The notes under the pieces were generated by a model. It saw nothing but the letters and a program-made list of their open reading frames with translations. It searched no databases and was not told the DNA's origin. The translations under genes and the position numbers were made by a program. Shown in pieces: positions 52,704 through 62,221 of a DNA stretch of 64,000 nucleotides; positions within the stretch are counted from its first letter, which is position 1, and every line of letters begins with the position of its first letter. Source of the DNA: Streptomyces sp. V4I2 (GTDB taxonomy: Bacteria > Actinomycetota > Actinomycetes > Streptomycetales > Streptomycetaceae); assembly GCF_030817655.1 (NCBI RefSeq), contig NZ_JAUSZM010000003.1, positions 186,001 through 250,000 of the forward strand. Direction: 5' to 3'.

Positions 52704-52973
52704 TGGAACATCCAGGTCCGTTACACCACCGAGGACGGCAAGCTACGCACCTTCTGCTTCAGCGCCACGGCCAACGACGGCTACCTGCCGATGGAGCTCA
52801 AGGACGCCTTCGTCCTCCTCGCGGAGGGCAACTCCATCCAGGCCAAGCTCACGGTCGGCACCGAGACCTCCACCGTCAACGTCCCCTAGGGCGACATGGC
52901 CGAAGTCGGGGAACGCGACATCCCTGGCGGAGGACAGATGGCAGCACTAGTCGAACTCCGCATTACCGGCTGA
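52704..52973 (+). pseudogene. Decayed paralogue of the preceding secreted protein
   Basis: Frame from 52704: WNIQVRYTTEDGKLRTFCFS, ATANDGYLPMELKDAFVLLA, then TAG at 52887-52889, and after it GDMAEVGERDIPGGGQMAAL with VELRITG and TGA. The order of motifs (CFS for CFD, LxLELKDAF for LSLEIPQAF, ALVELRI for TLIELRV) matches the C-terminal two thirds of the upstream protein. No signal peptide, no start. Confidence 0.65.
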
Positions 52974-53150
52974 CCGGCACAGAGACACTCCCCGCAGGCC
53001 CCTGAGATCAGAGGGCAGGGATCAACCCGGCAGAGCACAGCCGCTCGACCTCGGAAGGCGCGAGGCAGTCAGCGCCGACCGCATCCCGGGCTGACCGTGC
53101 TCGGCCGTCCGTCTGTAACAGCCCTTCGGTAACACTTGTAAGGAAATTCA

Positions 53151-54797
53151 ATGCTTCGCACACGTTCACGCATGATGCGGCGTGCCGCGCTGCTCGCCGC
53201 CGTGGTCTCGCTTGGGACACTCTCGACTTCACCAGCACCGGCGCTGGAAGGTGAGGACGCGGCCAGTGGGGCGCACAGCTTCACTGCGAAGGTCAACGTG
53301 AGTGACCTTCGCAGTTGCTCGGGGACGCTCATCAACAACCAGTGGTTGATTACTGCGGCGAGTTGCTTCGTTGATCACCCGTCGCAGGCCACGTCCCTCC
53401 CAGCGGGGGCGCCGCAGCACAAGTCGACGGTCACGATCGGCCGCACGAATCTGACCACGACGGCTGGTCAAGTACGCGAGATCACGCATCTGGTGCCGCG
53501 TCAGGACCGTGACCTGGTGCTGGCCAAGCTGTCCGCCCCGGTCTACGGCCTGTCCTTCCTACACCCCTCCACCAGCGCGCCATCGTCCGGAGAGTCACTC
53601 AAGGGCGCCGGCTACGGTCGGACCAAGTACACCTGGGTGCCCAACCTGCTGCGCACCGCGTCCTTCACCGCCGGTGAGGTGCAGAGCACCACACTGGGGA
53701 TCGACGGCACGCCCGTCTGCATGGGAGACAGCGGCGCACCGGTCTTCCGTGAGGTCAACGGCCGCCCGGAACTTGCCGCTGTCATCACCGCGTCCTGGCA
53801 GGGCGGTTGTCTGGGGGTTGAGGAAACCCGCACCGGTGCCCGCGCGAGTCGCGTAGACGACATCCGTTCCTGGATCACGGAGACCACTGCCTCCACGCTC
53901 AACCACTGGAACCTGCAGACGATCGCCAAGACCAGCACCGGGATCTACCACGCCATGCGCAACAGCAATGGCGACTGGTCCGGCTTCGGCAACGTGCAGA
54001 ACGTGGCCGGCAGCATCCAGGACGTGGCGTACGCCGAACATGCGGCGATCGGAGGCAAGAACTACGTCTTCGCCGTCGGTGGAGACGGTCATGTGTACGA
54101 GGCGAATCGCCGCCCCACCGGAGGCTGGGAAGCCTTCCGTGACCTGACCGCCGAACTCGGCGACAAGCCCGGCCTGACCAAGGTGGCGGTGTCCTCCACC
54201 GGCTCCGGGCTTGCACTCATCGGCCTGGCCGACGGACGTGTCTACCACGCCGTCCAGGACGCGGACGAGAAGTGGTCGAAGTGGGGCGATGTCAGTGCCA
54301 AACTCGGCTTCCTGGGCAATGCCACCAACGTAACCGTCGCGTACACCACGGGTGGCCGTACTCACGTCGGGGTTACCGCTGACAACAAGGCCTACCACGG
54401 CATCCGTTACGGCGACGGATCCTGGGGCACCGCGTGGGGCGGCGTACATACGCTGCCGACAGGTCTTTCCTCGATCAACGGCATGGCGTTCGCCAGCTTC
54501 GGCGGAGACATCCAGGTCGTTCTCACCAGCGCCAACGGACAGAAGAAGCATGCAACGCGGTACTTTGACGCCTCCTGGAGCGCCTTCGGGGACCTCGGAG
54601 ACGAACTCGGCACGGAACCGACCGTCAGCGTCGACGCAACCGCCGTCGACGGAGAACTCCAGGCCGCTGTCGTCACCAACGATGGGAAGATCAAGCACAC
54701 CCTGCGCCACGCCAACGGAAAGTGGGACGCCACCGAGCAGGTCGTCGGATACCCGGGCACTCCCGAAGCCGTAGCACTGACAGGCAGCGCCGGCTGA
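53151..54797 (+). CDS. Trypsin-like serine protease with C-terminal tectonin/propeller-like domain; His-to-Ser in the triad
   Basis: 548 residues. Signal peptide (RRAALLAAVVSLGTLSTSPA) at the N-terminus, ATG 53151 after AAGGAAA. The S1 protease domain spans about 35-245: LINNQWLITAASCF, RDLVLAKLSAP (aspartate) and CMGDSGAPVFR (nucleophile serine). Where trypsins have TAAHC this protein has TAASC, so the general base is replaced by serine. The second half repeats a tryptophan-rich unit (YHAMRNSNGDWSGFGNV, YEANRRPTGGWEAF, YHAVQDADEKWSKWGDV) about five times, like tectonin or fucose-lectin propellers that bind glycans. Similar AASC proteases occur in streptomycetes; whether they cleave is uncertain. 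Confidence 0.82.
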   Translation: MLRTRSRMMRRAALLAAVVSLGTLSTSPAPALEGEDAASGAHSFTAKVNVSDLRSCSGTLINNQWLITAASCFVDHPSQATSLPAGAPQHKSTVTIGRTNLTTTAGQVREITHLVPRQDRDLVLAKLSAPVYGLSFLHPSTSAPSSGESLKGAGYGRTKYTWVPNLLRTASFTAGEVQSTTLGIDGTPVCMGDSGAPVFREVNGRPELAAVITASWQGGCLGVEETRTGARASRVDDIRSWITETTASTLNHWNLQTIAKTSTGIYHAMRNSNGDWSGFGNVQNVAGSIQDVAYAEHAAIGGKNYVFAVGGDGHVYEANRRPTGGWEAFRDLTAELGDKPGLTKVAVSSTGSGLALIGLADGRVYHAVQDADEKWSKWGDVSAKLGFLGNATNVTVAYTTGGRTHVGVTADNKAYHGIRYGDGSWGTAWGGVHTLPTGLSSINGMAFASFGGDIQVVLTSANGQKKHATRYFDASWSAFGDLGDELGTEPTVSVDATAVDGELQAAVVTNDGKIKHTLRHANGKWDATEQVVGYPGTPEAVALTGSAG

Positions 54798-55725
54798 TCC
54801 ACCACAGCTGCCCCGGCCTCCGGTGAGTTGGCCCGTGGAGGGAGTGTCATGAATCAGGTGTGATCTTCCCCGAAGGAGTCACCTGATGAGTACGACGATT
54901 GATCACCTGATCGAGAGTGCTGAGGGCGTGTCGCTTGCCGTGGTCGGCAAGAGCGCTGAGGGTGCCGACGTGAAGTCGATGCCGGTGTCGCCGAACGGTC
55001 TGTCCAGTGAGCTGCTGGAGGAGCTGGCCGCGCTCGCAGCCGAGAAGGTCCGTGGGGAGGGTCTGCGGCTGATGGGTGAGGGCGGGCTGTTGCCCGAGCT
55101 GGCTCAGCACCTGATGCAGGCCGCCTTGGAGGCCGAGATGGACGAGCACCTGGCCGCCGAGGCCGGCCGGGCCGGCGGGCGCGGGTCGCGCTCGGGCGGC
55201 AACATGCGCAACGGCTACCGGGCCAAGAAGGTGATGACGGAGGTCGGCGCGGTGACGGTGCAGGTGCCCCGGGACCGGCTGGGCTCCTTCCGGCCCCGGA
55301 TGCTGCCCAAGTACGCCCGCCGCACGGGCGCGTTGGACGATCTGGTGCTCTCGCTGACCGCGAAGGGCCTGACCTCCGGTGAGATCGTCTCCCATCTCGC
55401 CCAGACGTACGGGATGACGACCACGAAGGAGACCATCTCCACGATCACCGACAAGGCCCTGGAATCGATGGCGGAATGGCGCACCCGCCCGCTCGATGCG
55501 GTCTATCCGGTCGTCTTCATCGACGCCGTACACGTCAAGATCAGGGTTCTGTCGACGATCTTGTTTGCGCCGTGAGGCGCTGTTGGTTCGAGTGGAGGTG
55601 GAAAACCTGCGCCAACGCCCTGTCGCAGCAGGGTTGTTGAAGCTGAGGGCAGCCTGATCCGGGTGGTGCCGGGGAGGGCAGGAAGCAGCCCTGACAAAGC
55701 CGGGACGTGCCAGTACTGCCAGATG

Positions 55726-57750
55726 GTGCGGGTCCGGCGAGCGTGATGGAGAGGAGTACGCGAGGAACCGGCGTTTTTTTTACGTCTCTTAAAGCGACAC
55801 CGGCTCGAACCTGGTGGATCTGGGCCGGGTGTGGCGCGTATCCGGGTCGCCCTTTCGGGTGATCCGGTGAACTCCTGGGGCGGTATTCAAGAGCTGCCCG
55901 GGAGGCCGTGGGGAAGGTCTGCGGCGTACTCGCGGCGATGCCACAGGGACACAGTCGGGCTCCTCCTTCATCGAGCGAACCACAGTGAACACGGGAACCG
56001 TCCCGGTCCTCGCCCCGCACGCCGCGCCCGGTGGTGGTGATGGGGCTGAGTCCACCGACGACTGATCGGTCCGTGACGGGGCGGAGCCGCCGTAGTACTC
56101 CGAGGCCGGGAAAGCCGGTCACATGGGGAAGGGCGGCAGCGGTTTCGAGAAGGGAAGGATGCTGCAATGCCGGAAGACGCGCCGCCGAACGGCGGTGCTC
56201 CGTCGACGGACCCCGAACTGGGGCCTCGTCAGCGGGTATCGGAGATGCAGGCCAAGCTTCACCGTTGGGCGGCGGCCGAACCGGGCCGCAGGTTCGACGA
56301 CCTGTTCAACTTCGTGCACGACCCGGCCACCCTGCGCATCGCGTGGGACCGGGTCGCGGGTAATCAGGGAGCGCGGACTCCCGGCGTGGACGGCCGTACG
56401 GTCGTCTGGATCGAGTCCGAGATCGGCGTCCCCGTCTTCCTGGCCGAGGTGCGTGAGCGTCTCAAGGCACGGGCCTGGAGCCCGATGCCGGCACGCGAGC
56501 GCAAGATCCCCAAGCCTGGCGGCTCGGGGAAGGTCCGCAAGCTCGGGATTCCCCGGGTGGAGGACCGCCTGGTCCAGGCGGCACTGAAACTGGTGCTGGA
56601 GCCCATCTTCGAGGCCGACTTCGAGCCGGTCTCCTACGGGTTCCGTCCCGCCCGGCGGGCCCAGGACGCGATCGCCGAGATCCATTACTTCGGCACCCGA
56701 GGCTACCGATGGGTGCTGGACGCGGATATCGAGGCGGCCTTCGACAACGTCTCGCACCGCTCCGTCATGGACGCGGTGCGGGCCAGAGTCAAGGACAAGC
56801 GCGTACTGGAGCTGGTCAAGGCGTTCTTGAAGGCTGGTGTCCTCACCGAGGACGGCCAGTATCGGGACACCCACACCGGCACCCCGCAAGGCGGGATCCT
56901 CTCACCGCTGATCTTCAACATCGTCCTGTCGGCGCTCGATGAGCACCTGCACGGGCCGTGGAAGAGCGGCGGGGAGCTGAGCACCGGCTCCCGGCGGGAC
57001 CGGCGTCGGTACCTGGGCCTGCCCAGGTGGCGGGTCGTTCGTTACGCGGACGACTTCGTCGTCCTCGTGCACGGCACCCGCGACGACGTCGAAACGCTGC
57101 GCGAAGACATCGCTCATGTGCTGGAGCCCTTGGGTCTTCGGCTGTCACCGGCCAAGACCCGCATCGTGCACATGAGCGACGGGTTCGACTTCTTGGGGTT
57201 CCGCATCCAGTGGCGCCGCAAGCAGGGAACCAGCGACAAGTGGTACGTCTACACCTTCATCGCCGACCGGCCCCTCCGGTCGTTGAAGGCGAAGATCCGT
57301 GCCCTGACGCACAGGACGTCGCAACACCCTCCCAGGGACGTGCTGATCCGGCTCAACCAGATCATGCGCGGCTGGGCCAACTACTTCAAGCACGCAGTAG
57401 CGAAACACACCTTCAGCAAACTGGAGTACTTCGTCTGGTGGCGGGTGGTCCGGTGGCTGAGAGCTCTGCATCGCTGGAGATGGAAGGACGTTCGCCGGTG
57501 GCTCGCCAACCCCCACGGGGGCTGGCGTCGCCCACATGCGGACGGGATCGAACTCTTCGACCTTGAGACGGTGACGGTTACCCGTTACCGCTACCGGGCG
57601 TCGAGGATCCCCAACCCCTGGGCCGGTATCAACCACACCTGACGGCAGAGACCGGGGAGAGCCCGTTGCGTTGAGAGGCGCACGGCGGGTTCGGCGAGAG
57701 GTCCGGAGAAACGGACCGGGAGCAATCCCGGCACCGCGCTCCGGGCCTAC
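55726..57750 (+). mobile_element. Group II intron 2, inside the ISL3 element
   Basis: Domain V is recognisable at 57658-57694 (GAGCCCGTTGCGTTGAGAGG, then CGCACGGCGGGTTC), followed by a hairpin domain VI and a 3' end CCTAC at 57750. The 5' end is tentatively GTGCG at 55726; other starts between 55566 and 55726 cannot be excluded. The conserved stretch before the gene (GGGAAAGCCGGTCACATGG) is typical of domain IV borders. It encodes a reverse transcriptase and lies upstream of, not within, the ISL3 transposase gene. Confidence 0.7.
56167..57642 (+). CDS. ltrA: Group II intron reverse transcriptase/maturase 2
   Basis: 491 residues from ATG 56167. RT blocks: GIPRVEDRLVQAALKLVLEP, SYGFRPARRAQDAI, WVLDADIEAAFDNVSH, HTGTPQGGILSPLIFNIVLS and YADD at residues 293-296. 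The maturase region has LNQIMRGWANYFKHAVAK and KDVRRWLANPHGGWRRP. No HNH zinc-finger domain follows. It is a different lineage from the enzyme at 27910-29463: the sequences are similar only in the RT blocks. Expected roles are splicing of its own intron and target-primed reverse transcription. Confidence 0.93.
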   Translation: MPEDAPPNGGAPSTDPELGPRQRVSEMQAKLHRWAAAEPGRRFDDLFNFVHDPATLRIAWDRVAGNQGARTPGVDGRTVVWIESEIGVPVFLAEVRERLKARAWSPMPARERKIPKPGGSGKVRKLGIPRVEDRLVQAALKLVLEPIFEADFEPVSYGFRPARRAQDAIAEIHYFGTRGYRWVLDADIEAAFDNVSHRSVMDAVRARVKDKRVLELVKAFLKAGVLTEDGQYRDTHTGTPQGGILSPLIFNIVLSALDEHLHGPWKSGGELSTGSRRDRRRYLGLPRWRVVRYADDFVVLVHGTRDDVETLREDIAHVLEPLGLRLSPAKTRIVHMSDGFDFLGFRIQWRRKQGTSDKWYVYTFIADRPLRSLKAKIRALTHRTSQHPPRDVLIRLNQIMRGWANYFKHAVAKHTFSKLEYFVWWRVVRWLRALHRWRWKDVRRWLANPHGGWRRPHADGIELFDLETVTVTRYRYRASRIPNPWAGINHT

Positions 57751-57818
57751 TCAGCGATCCGGACGGCTGAGCATGTTGCTTCGCCTGTTCGCGATCGCGC
57801 ATTGCGTGCTCTCGTGAT

Positions 57819-59396
57819 GTGCTCTTGGAGCTGTTTCCGTACCTGTCCGCGTTGCTGATCGAGGAGGTCGAGCGGCGACCGGACCAGCTAGTGCTGAGAA
57901 CGCGGGTGCGGGCGGCGACTGGTTCTTGTCGGTGCGGCCAGAGCTCGGCCCGGGTGCATGGCCGGTACGTACGCAGGCTGCGTGATGTCGCCGTGGGCGG
58001 GCTCGGTGTCGTGATCGAGTTATGCGTGCGCCGCTTCCGCTGCGAGAACCCTGCCTGCTCGGCGGTGACGTTCGCCGAACAGGTCTCGGGACTGACCACC
58101 CCGCACAGTCGGCATACCCCGCTGCTGCGCGGGGTGTTGACGCAGATCGGGCTGGCCCTGGCCGGCCGGGCAGGAACCCGACTGGCGGCCGCGGTCGGCC
58201 TCACTGTAGGTAAGGACACGCTGTTGCGGCTGGTCAGGGCCCTGCCCGAGCCAGAGATCGGCAAGGTGGAGATCCTCGGCGTCGACGACTTCGCCTTCCG
58301 TAAGGGCCGCCACTACGGCACGGTATTGATCGACATGGCCACCCACCGGCCGCTGCACCTCTACGACGGCCGTGAAGGTGAGGACCTGGCCGCCTGGCTC
58401 CGCGATCACCCCGAGGTGAGGGTCATTTGCCGGGACCGTTCCAGCGGTTACTCGGAGGGCGCTCGGGTCGGGGCGCCGCAGGCCGAACAGGTCGCGGATC
58501 GCTATCACCTGTGGGCCAACCTCGGCCAGGCGGTGGAGAAGACGGTCAACGCCCATCGCTCCCGCCTGGCCGAAACGCCTCCCGGCTCGACCTCCAGCCC
58601 CGACCACGTGGAGGTGGAGCCCGAGGTGGTCCAGCCGCCGAAAGAGCTGAGGATCGTAATCCGGCTGCGCGAGCAGCACGCTGCCGTCCACGAGCTGTGG
58701 CAGCAGGGGATGTCGAAGGCGGCGATCGGCCGGAAGCTCGGGCTGCACCAGGCCACCGTCCGCAAACTGGTCAACGCCCGCTCCGCCGACGATGTCGTGG
58801 CCAAGAACCTTCAACGAGCGCATGTCGTCGACCCGTACGTCGGCTACTTGCACCGGCGCTGGAATGAGGGCGTCAGGAACGCCGCCCAGCTCTACCGCGA
58901 GATCAAACAACTCGGCTATCCCGGTGGCGAGTTGGCTGTTCAGCGGCATCTGCGGCGCTACCGGACCGGGCGCGGACACGCACCCGACCCGGGACCGAAG
59001 CCTCCATCGGTCCGCGAGGTCACCTCCTGGATCATGACCCACCCCGAGCACCTGCGGGACGAGCATGCCGACAAACTGCACCGGCTGCGTCAGCGCGATC
59101 CCGAACTCGACCGGCTCACTCTTCACGTCAGGAAGTTCGCCGCGATGATGACCGGCCGCCACGGCGACCGCCTCGAAGAGTGGATCACCGACGTCGAACG
59201 GGACAGTCTGGCTCCGCTTGCGGGCTTCGCCCGCAACCTCCGCCGCGACTTCGACGCGGCCCGCAACGGGCTGTCTCTGCCGCACAGTTCCGGCGCCGTC
59301 GAGGGCAACATCAACCGGCTGAAAATGCTGAAACGCCAGATGTTCGGCAGGGCCAGCCTCGATCTCCTTCGCAAACGCGTCCTGCTCACACGGTGA
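57819..59396 (+). CDS. ISL3-family transposase
   Basis: 525 residues from GTG 57819. The N-terminal zinc ribbon is clear (CRCGQSSARVHGRYVRRL and RRFRCENPACSAVTFAEQ, four cysteines). The DDE core shows EILGVDDFAFRKGRHYGTVL, VICRDRSSGYSEGA and a late SSGAVEGNINRLKMLKRQMF. An HTH insert (GMSKAAIGRKLGLHQATVRK) lies between. The gene is complete and ends 18 bp before the right inverted repeat. Because the intron lies upstream of the start codon, the enzyme could still be made from a promoter in or before the intron. Confidence 0.94.
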   Translation: MLLELFPYLSALLIEEVERRPDQLVLRTRVRAATGSCRCGQSSARVHGRYVRRLRDVAVGGLGVVIELCVRRFRCENPACSAVTFAEQVSGLTTPHSRHTPLLRGVLTQIGLALAGRAGTRLAAAVGLTVGKDTLLRLVRALPEPEIGKVEILGVDDFAFRKGRHYGTVLIDMATHRPLHLYDGREGEDLAAWLRDHPEVRVICRDRSSGYSEGARVGAPQAEQVADRYHLWANLGQAVEKTVNAHRSRLAETPPGSTSSPDHVEVEPEVVQPPKELRIVIRLREQHAAVHELWQQGMSKAAIGRKLGLHQATVRKLVNARSADDVVAKNLQRAHVVDPYVGYLHRRWNEGVRNAAQLYREIKQLGYPGGELAVQRHLRRYRTGRGHAPDPGPKPPSVREVTSWIMTHPEHLRDEHADKLHRLRQRDPELDRLTLHVRKFAAMMTGRHGDRLEEWITDVERDSLAPLAGFARNLRRDFDAARNGLSLPHSSGAVEGNINRLKMLKRQMFGRASLDLLRKRVLLTR

Positions 59397-59473
59397 GCCT
59401 CAACCACCCGAGTAACAAGATCGTCGACAGAACCAAGATCAGAGACGGGCATGTCGCCAACCGGCCCGTCTAC

Positions 59474-61241
59474 GACTCTGCTGGTCAATTCACGACGTAG
59501 AGCGGTGTCGACGGTCGTCAACTGGCAGTCTGGTGCTGAGGAGTTGAGCGCGGGGATCCGGAGGAGGGGTTCCCGATGTGTCTGTGGCCGAGGAAGATGC
59601 GTGAGATTCCAGAACTGACTGCCCGGGTGGCGCGGGCCGCGTTCCCGCACGGGTCGCTCGCGATCCGGACACGAGACGCCATCGGTGAGCTCTTCAGCGA
59701 TGGTGATCTGGCCGATCTGTTCGCCAAACGGGGGCACCCGGCGCTCTCGCCCGCCCGGTTGGCCATGGTCTCGGTACTGCAGTTCGCCGAGAACCTCACT
59801 GACCGGCAGGCCGCCGATGCGGTCCGGGCCCGGGTGGACTGGAAGTACGCCCTGGCCATGGAGCTCGAGGACCCTGGTTTCGATCATTCCGTGCTCTGCG
59901 AGTTCCGGTCCCGGCTGGTGGAGGACCAGGACAGCGAGCGGCTGCTGAACCTGATGCTGGAGAAGCTTCGCGAGCACGACCTGCTCAAGGCCGGCGGACG
60001 GGCGCGCACCGACTCGACACGGGTGCTGGCAGCGGTGCGTACGCTGAACCGTCTCGAATTGATCACCGAAACCCTGCGGGCCGCGTTGGAGGCCCTGGCG
60101 ATCACGGCCCCGGAGTGGCTGGAGGCCCTGGCCCCTGCCGAGTGGTACGACCGTTACGAACGCCGTGTCGATGCCTTTCGTCTCCCCGTGGGCGATGCCG
60201 CACGCACCGAGTACGCGGTGACGGTCGGCACGGACGGGTTCCTCCTGCTCGAAGCCGTATGGGCAGCTCAGGCGCCGGAATGGCTGCGCGAGATCCCTCG
60301 TCTGAAGATCCTCCGTCAGGTCTGGGTCCAGCACTTCCTGCGGGAGGACGGCAAGATCCTGTGGCGCAGGGACAAAGAACTCCCACCGGGCCGGGTGCTG
60401 ATCCGTTCCCCTTTTGATCCCGAGGCTCGTGCCTCGGTCAAGCGGGAGGCCCGCTGGACCGGATACAAGATCCATCTCACCGAGAACTGCGAGCCCGACG
60501 CCCCGCACATCGTCACCTACGTGGCCACCACCCACAGCACGACCACGGACGTGGAGGCCACCGCCGATGTCCACGCCGGCCTCGACCAGCGCGAGTTGCT
60601 GCCCGATGTCCACCTCGTCGACACCGGCTACACGAGCGCCGACCTGATGGTCGACTCCCCTCGCGAGTACGGCATCGAACTGCTGCGCCCGGTGCACACC
60701 CCCACTACCCGTCAGACCAAGGAGAACAAGGGCTTCGACCTGCCCCACTTCACCATCGACTGGGAGAACGAGCAGGTCACCTGCCCTCGTGGGGCGAAGA
60801 GCATGCGCTGGCATCCCGCCGTCCGCGGCGGCTACAACGTGATCGAGACCGCCTTCTCCCGCAAGGACTGCGGGCCCTGCCCGGTCCGAGCCGACTGCAC
60901 CAACTCCCCGGCCCGCGGCATGAGTTTCCACCCCCGTGAGACGCACGAGGCCCTGGTGAAGGCCCGGGCTGCACAGATCACCCCGGAATGGCAGGAACGC
61001 TACAAACACCGGGCCGGGATCGAGGGCACTATCTCGCAGGGCGTCCTGCGCTGCGGAATGCGCCGCACCCGCTACATCGGACTCCGCAAGACCCACCTGC
61101 AACACGTCCTGACCGCCTGCGCGATCAATCTCGTCCGTGTCGACGCCTGGCAGACCGGTATCCCGCTCGGACCAACCCGCGTCTCCCACTTCGCCCGCCT
61201 CAGGCCACCCTCCCCGAACCCGTGAATTGACCAGCAGAGTC
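59474..61241 (+). mobile_element. IS1182-family element inside IS256
   Basis: Perfect 21-bp inverted repeats (59474-59494; 61221-61241, starting GACTCTGCTGG) are flanked by GTCTAC on both sides (59468-59473; 61242-61247). The element lies 39 bp downstream of the ISL3 right end, within the IS256 gene. Confidence 0.93.
59576..61225 (+). CDS. IS1182-family transposase
   Basis: 549 residues from ATG 59576 after the site GGAGGAGGGG. The N-terminal domain shows FAKRGHPALSPARLAMVSVL and ENLTDRQAADAVRARVDWKY. The DDE core has RARTDSTRVLAAVRTLNRLE, HLVDTGYTSADLMV, a cysteine cluster (KDCGPCPVRADCTNS) and the late glutamate in HRAGIEGTISQGVLRCGMRR. The last codons lie inside the right inverted repeat. 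The gene is intact, so the element is probably active. Confidence 0.94.
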   Translation: MCLWPRKMREIPELTARVARAAFPHGSLAIRTRDAIGELFSDGDLADLFAKRGHPALSPARLAMVSVLQFAENLTDRQAADAVRARVDWKYALAMELEDPGFDHSVLCEFRSRLVEDQDSERLLNLMLEKLREHDLLKAGGRARTDSTRVLAAVRTLNRLELITETLRAALEALAITAPEWLEALAPAEWYDRYERRVDAFRLPVGDAARTEYAVTVGTDGFLLLEAVWAAQAPEWLREIPRLKILRQVWVQHFLREDGKILWRRDKELPPGRVLIRSPFDPEARASVKREARWTGYKIHLTENCEPDAPHIVTYVATTHSTTTDVEATADVHAGLDQRELLPDVHLVDTGYTSADLMVDSPREYGIELLRPVHTPTTRQTKENKGFDLPHFTIDWENEQVTCPRGAKSMRWHPAVRGGYNVIETAFSRKDCGPCPVRADCTNSPARGMSFHPRETHEALVKARAAQITPEWQERYKHRAGIEGTISQGVLRCGMRRTRYIGLRKTHLQHVLTACAINLVRVDAWQTGIPLGPTRVSHFARLRPPSPNP

Positions 61242-62012
61242 GTCTACGTGGCCATCGCGGTCACCGCCGACGGCTACCGGGAGATCCTCGGCCTGTGGGC
61301 CGGCGACGGCGGGGAGGGCGCCAAGTACTGGACCACCGTCCTGACCGAGATCAAGAACAGAGGGGTCCGCGATGTGCTGATGCTGGTCTGCGACGGACTC
61401 AGTGCCCTGCCCGATGCGGTGAACACCGTCTGGCCGGCCGCCGTGGTGCAGACCTGCGTGGTCCACCTCATCCGTGCCAGCCTGCGCTATGCCTCGCGCC
61501 GCGACTGGGCCGAGGTCGCCCGCGACCTCAAGCCCGTCTACACCGCCGTCAACGAGGACGAGGCCCGGCAACGGCTGGCCGACTTCGACGCCACGTGGGG
61601 CAAACGGTATCCGTCGATCGCCGGGACCTGGCAGCGGGCCTGGAGCGAGTTCGTGCCCTTCCTCGGCCTGCCCGACGCCATCCGGCAGGTCGTCTACACG
61701 ACCAATGCCATCGAGTCACTCAATGCCCGCTACCGTCGTGCGGCCCGGGCCTGCGGGCACTTCCCCAACGAGCAGGCCGCCCTCAAGCGCCTCTACCTCG
61801 CCACCCTCGCTGTCGACCCCACCGGCCGCGGCCGCCAGCGCTGGAACAACCGCTGGAAGTCCGCCCTCAACGAGTTCGACGTCCTCTTCGACGGCCGCCT
61901 TACCGCCGGACGAGTGTAGGCCAATCAGCCCACCGAACAACCCGTAGGCCAATCAGACGAATCACACGTAATTCCTGATAGACCCAGGTCAGCCCCACCC
62001 GCCACTACGATT

Positions 62013-62150
62013 TCAACCTGAGTAGTCCTCGAGTTGGCCGTCCGGGACGGGGCTGCCGGTGAGGATGTCCCACTCGTCGCCGCGGTGTACTTGGACGGCG
62101 ATGTGGATCGGGCCGTCGGGGCGGCTGCGGGTGCCGGGGAGCGGGGATCG
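62013..62150 (-). pseudogene. Unknown protein, C-terminal remnant
   Basis: A reverse-strand frame ends GPIHIAVQVHRGDEWDILTG, SPVPDGQLEDYSG and TGA. The composition looks coding, but no start or upstream part can be followed beyond about 62150. It lies between the IS256 right end and the WD40 gene and may be what is left of a gene hit by IS256. Confidence 0.3.
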
Positions 62151-62221
62151 GGCTGCGGAGGGTCTCGATGGCGGGCGTGAAGGGCCGGCGCCGGGCGGCT
62201 CTCCTGCGCTGTCCCTGTGTG

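Larger units (their letters stand above)
55545..59434 (+). mobile_element. ISL3-family element inside IS256, carrying a group II intron
   Basis: Inverted repeats of 21 bp starting GGTTCTGTCGACGATC (55545-55565; 59414-59434) are flanked by the 8-bp duplication AAGATCAG (55537-55544; 59435-59442). Eight bases is the normal ISL3 target size. The element is enlarged to 3.9 kb by the intron located before the transposase gene. Confidence 0.93.
54886..61919 (+). pseudogene. IS256 transposase, split into three segments
   Basis: Mutator-type DDE transposase. Segment 54886-55544 encodes residues 1-219 (LIESAEGVSLAVVGKSA ... VFIDAVHVKIR, the first catalytic aspartate in FIDAVHV). Segment 59443-59473 encodes DGHVANRPVY. 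Segment 61248-61919 encodes VAIAVTADGYREILGLW, the second aspartate in VCDGLSALPDAV, and the glutamate in TTNAIESLNARYRR. The three segments total 1362 nt, exactly 454 codons, with no stop or indel, so only the insertions inactivate it. Confidence 0.92.
54847..61978 (+). mobile_element. IS256-family element, interrupted by ISL3 and IS1182
   Basis: Imperfect 18-bp inverted repeats (54847-54864 and 61961-61978, 15 matches, sharing GTGTGAT) bound an IS256 whose transposase gene is split into three pieces by two other elements. Removing both, with one copy of each target duplication, restores an open gene. No target duplication is visible at the outer ends. Confidence 0.8.
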
